Under the pieces are notes generated by a model that worked only from the letters and a program-made list of their open reading frames with translations, ran no database searches and was not told the origin of the DNA. A DNA stretch of 14,619 nt from an uncultured Porphyromonadaceae bacterium (GTDB taxonomy: Bacteria; Bacteroidota; Bacteroidia; Bacteroidales; Muribaculaceae), in contig CALAVE010000089.1 of NCBI GenBank assembly GCA_937892215.1, forward strand, positions 1 through 14,619, read 5' to 3'. Both the position numbers and the translations under genes were made by a program. Below, in pieces: positions 12,275-14,619 of this stretch (positions within the stretch are counted from its first letter, which is position 1; every line of letters starts with the position of its first letter).

Positions 12275-14347
12275 ATGAAACTATTGAAGAATCTTTTGCC
12301 ATTATTAATGGCTGTGGTGGCGATGAATGCGATTGCCACGAACAAAATGTGGATTGAACCATTCTCAATTAGCCCGGGTGAGACAGTGCAGCTGAAGGTG
12401 TATGGCCAGATAGATCAGGCTATTTGTGGTTATCAGGCACGCATAATGCTACCTGAAGGTTTAGAGTTCGTTTTGACCGGTGGTCAGTATGCCACTCCAT
12501 ACAATGGTGATGGAGTGTCGGTTAGCTGGTATCTGTTTAGAAGTCAAATTATGGAAAATGATATCACTTCTACCGATATAGATGATGTGGGTGCGCTAAT
12601 AGTTGCTGCTACTCTTGTTAATGAAAATGCAGCATACCAGACCGGTAAAACTTATTGCCTGTACACTATTAAGGTGAAGGCATCATCGAGTTTCTCGGGC
12701 GATGGCGTGATTCACATGTACGATATGAAGTATGTAAATCAAGGAGGAGGAAGGTTTGAAGTGGATGATTTGGATGTGCGGATAGGGAATCAGGTGGATA
12801 AGACAATAACGTTCACCTATGACCCGGAAGATACCTTCGCATGGGAGCCGATGACAGTTCATGTGACGGCATATCAGGGAGGAGAGGTATATACCGGTCC
12901 GATTTACTATTCTATAGATACTACGACTCCTGCCGTAGAAAGAGAATATACTGCAAACGGAATCTATCTGGATTCAAGTTGCAACCTTAACGTATGGGCG
13001 TTTGACGATGAAGGTAACCGCTATGACGACTACAGAGTGTATGATATAATGCTGAACATCATTGAAGACGGTGACATTACATTCTCGTATGACTTGAGCC
13101 AAGAAGAGACATACAGCCGTACGGTGACGCTCCACATTACTGCCACTGAGGGTAACGGGCCTTTCACCGGCGTGATATACTACAGTCTGGATGGCGACAC
13201 AGTAACGGCCAATGCGAGTATCTACAATCCTGAGGTGGGAATACCTATTTCCGAGCCGACTACAGTTTCTGTCTGGGCGTTCGATTCATCCGGTATTCGC
13301 TGCGAAGATTACCCGCACTTTGAGGTCTATGACTACGGACCGGCCTGGTTTGAGCTGTCGATAGATCCTCAAGCCGGTACTTACTATGGCCGAAGAGGTG
13401 TTTCAGGTTGGGTCAGCGGAGACAACGCATTTTTGCGCGAAGGCACATGGAAGGTTGTGTACAACGACGGGACCTCGCTTGAGGGCGAATTTGAAAACGA
13501 ATCATTCTACGTGATTATGGACAAGTCGGGTAAAGTGATGCTTGACTACACATACTGGGATGACAACTATCAGGAGTCGCATAGTGTGAAGGATACGTTG
13601 GAATACACCATTCTTCCTGCACTCGAAATTACGTTCGATCCGGCAGCCGGTAAGTATAGCGGAACCCAGAACGTGTACGTGGGCTTTGAGGTTAAAGACC
13701 CAAGCAGCTACTTCGGATTCAACAGCCGTACCTGGACCATGTACTACGACGACGGCACCATCTACACCGGTAACTTCGACGATAATGAGACCGTGGAGGT
13801 ACACGGAAGCGGCTCGCTGCAAGTGGAGGCATACTGCTACGACGAGGTGGGCGACATCACCTACGCCGACAGCGCACGTTACGAGATATTGCAGCCGACA
13901 CTCACAGTTATACCCGAGCCCGGAACCTATTACGGAGAGTTGATTCCGAAGGTTGTGGTTGAGAACATCGACTATGACTATGAACTGACTTACAGCATTC
14001 GCTACGATGACGGTGACATAGAGGCGCCGAACTATAATCAGTGGATTGATGGTGTCACATCGGTATGGAAGAGTGGTATGCTTTACCTCAGAGTAATATG
14101 GTACGATGAGACCGGTGAGCAGCACTATCTGAGCAAGGACCGCCTGCGCTATGTGATTATGCCGGCAGTTCAGGACGACATCAACCAGGACGGAACGATG
14201 GACGTGGCTGACGTGGTGACGCTTGCCACACTTGCTATGGGAGAAACCCCGAACTATTACAATGCCGGCATGGTGGACGTGAACGATGATGGCAGTGTGG
14301 ATGTAAGCGACGTGGTGAAATTGGCTAACAAGACAATGGGTGAATAG
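12275..14347 (+). CDS. Secreted multidomain protein: cohesin-like, five beta repeats, dockerin-like
   Basis: Predicted exported protein of unknown target, 690 residues. Residues 1-21 form a signal peptide (MKLLKNLLPLLMAVVAMNAIA). Residues about 25-170 resemble the cohesin fold as found in Bacteroidales surface proteins (IEPFSISPGETVQLKVY, GYQARIMLPEGLEFV, FSGDGVIHMYDMKY). Five units of about 90 residues follow: 177-262, 267-355, 358-448, 449-540 and 541-631. The first two carry GPIYYSID/GVIYYSLDG and NVWAFDDEG/SVWAFDSSG, like chitobiase/beta-hexosaminidase C-terminal modules. The last three share DPxxGxY, YNDGT/YDDGT and a YxILP boundary. Residues 634-690 are a dockerin-like pair of calcium loops (DINQDGTMDVADVV, VDVNDDGSVDVSDVVKLAN), close to the end of the LRR protein. 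No catalytic domain or membrane anchor is visible, so an adhesive or scaffold role is the best inference. Confidence 0.85.
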   Translation: MKLLKNLLPLLMAVVAMNAIATNKMWIEPFSISPGETVQLKVYGQIDQAICGYQARIMLPEGLEFVLTGGQYATPYNGDGVSVSWYLFRSQIMENDITSTDIDDVGALIVAATLVNENAAYQTGKTYCLYTIKVKASSSFSGDGVIHMYDMKYVNQGGGRFEVDDLDVRIGNQVDKTITFTYDPEDTFAWEPMTVHVTAYQGGEVYTGPIYYSIDTTTPAVEREYTANGIYLDSSCNLNVWAFDDEGNRYDDYRVYDIMLNIIEDGDITFSYDLSQEETYSRTVTLHITATEGNGPFTGVIYYSLDGDTVTANASIYNPEVGIPISEPTTVSVWAFDSSGIRCEDYPHFEVYDYGPAWFELSIDPQAGTYYGRRGVSGWVSGDNAFLREGTWKVVYNDGTSLEGEFENESFYVIMDKSGKVMLDYTYWDDNYQESHSVKDTLEYTILPALEITFDPAAGKYSGTQNVYVGFEVKDPSSYFGFNSRTWTMYYDDGTIYTGNFDDNETVEVHGSGSLQVEAYCYDEVGDITYADSARYEILQPTLTVIPEPGTYYGELIPKVVVENIDYDYELTYSIRYDDGDIEAPNYNQWIDGVTSVWKSGMLYLRVIWYDETGEQHYLSKDRLRYVIMPAVQDDINQDGTMDVADVVTLATLAMGETPNYYNAGMVDVNDDGSVDVSDVVKLANKTMGE

Positions 14348-14390
14348 ACCACTTAGAAAATCATGTAGAAAACAGCATTTATAATAATGA

Positions 14391-14426
14391 GTGTCCCGTG
14401 GCCAGCCGGCTGCGGGATGCTTTTTT
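14391..14426 (+). terminator. Strong rho-independent terminator
   Basis: TCCCGTGGC (14394-14402) pairs with GCTGCGGGA (14409-14417), extended to 12 bp by three outer pairs, with a 6-nt loop and several G-U pairs. TTTTTT follows at 14421-14426. It ends the 690-aa gene 44 nt after its stop codon. Confidence 0.9.
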
Positions 14427-14519
14427 CGGGGGGTGCGATATGGTCTGGAGTGGGGATGTGGACGAATTGGAAGTTTTTTACAGATTTGTGTATTTATTTG
14501 CATAATAGAGAGTTGTGCG

Positions 14520-14613
14520 AATGCTGGAAAAAAGTGAGGGGAAAAAGAGAAAAAAAGTTTGAAAAAAAGTTGCTGAAAAATTTGGTTGGTATAGGTAAAA
14601 GGGTGTAACTTTG
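14520..14613 (+). promoter_or_regulatory. A-rich element and promoter reading out of the window
   Basis: TTTG (14581-14584), a 21-nt spacer and TAACTTTG (14606-14613) match the Bacteroidota consensus. Directly upstream, about 14520-14580, is a purine-rich segment with repeated GAAAAAAAGTT units, like an UP element. The transcribed gene lies beyond the right edge. Strong arrangements like this often serve stable RNA or housekeeping genes, but that is inference. Confidence 0.7.
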
Positions 14614-14619
14614 CACCGC

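Noticed and set aside
13502..14503. 333-residue frame on the - strand opposite the 690-aa gene
   Set aside because: Antisense shadow with His/Val-rich, non-protein-like composition that runs through the terminator.
14387..14608. 73-residue frame on the + strand after the 690-aa gene
   Set aside because: It spans a strong terminator (14391-14426) and runs into a promoter; its sequence is low complexity and Lys-rich, reflecting A-rich DNA.

Overview
The window reads as chromosomal DNA of a Bacteroidales bacterium (Bacteroidota), of the Prevotella/Muribaculaceae/Bacteroides type. Three things point there: the protein families (long EF-Ts, S2 with the HFGHLKRKWNP start, a DUF4954 protein, two-subunit methylmalonyl-CoA mutase, BspA-like and dockerin-like secreted proteins); start regions that are A-rich rather than Shine-Dalgarno-like; and several copies of the Bacteroidota promoter signature TTG / about 20 nt / TAnnTTTG. 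I cannot fix the genus. I see no mobile element, CRISPR array, tRNA or rRNA inside the window.

Layout. (1) 1-3300, + strand: a translation operon rplM-rpsI-rpsB-tsf (L13, S9, S2, EF-Ts) with its promoter at 158-188, a structured 150-nt gap between rpsI and rpsB, and a long terminator hairpin after tsf. (2) 3378-4415, + strand: a monocistronic nucleoside phosphorylase (uridine phosphorylase type) with its own promoter and terminator. (3) 4443-6508, - strand: a 663-aa DUF4954 protein with a left-handed beta-helix-like N-terminal half and its own promoter. (4) 6539-7449, - strand: a short secreted BspA-like leucine-rich-repeat protein with a C-terminal dockerin-like module. Its signal peptide is open in frame, but the only nearby ATG is one base out of frame. 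A 7-nt periodic repeat at its stop codon puts stops in all three frames. (5) 7515-7893, - strand: a 53-aa small protein gene with its own terminator, an AT-rich inverted repeat, and the terminator of the next operon. (6) 7830-11990, - strand: the mutA-mutB operon, adenosylcobalamin-dependent methylmalonyl-CoA mutase of the succinate/propionate route. (7) 12130-14426, + strand: a divergent 690-aa secreted protein with a cohesin-like N-terminal domain, five beta-rich repeats (the first two resemble chitobiase C-terminal/FN3-like modules) and a dockerin-like C-terminus, followed by a strong terminator. (8) 14427-14619: an A-rich element and a strong promoter that reads out of the right edge.

Functionally the window joins three housekeeping blocks (translation, nucleoside salvage, propionate metabolism) with two exported proteins whose closely similar C-terminal dockerin-like modules suggest a shared surface-attachment or assembly system. 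The least explained items are the 53-aa gene, the frame-shifted start of the LRR gene, the all-frame stop repeat, and the protein that carries cohesin-like and dockerin-like modules together.
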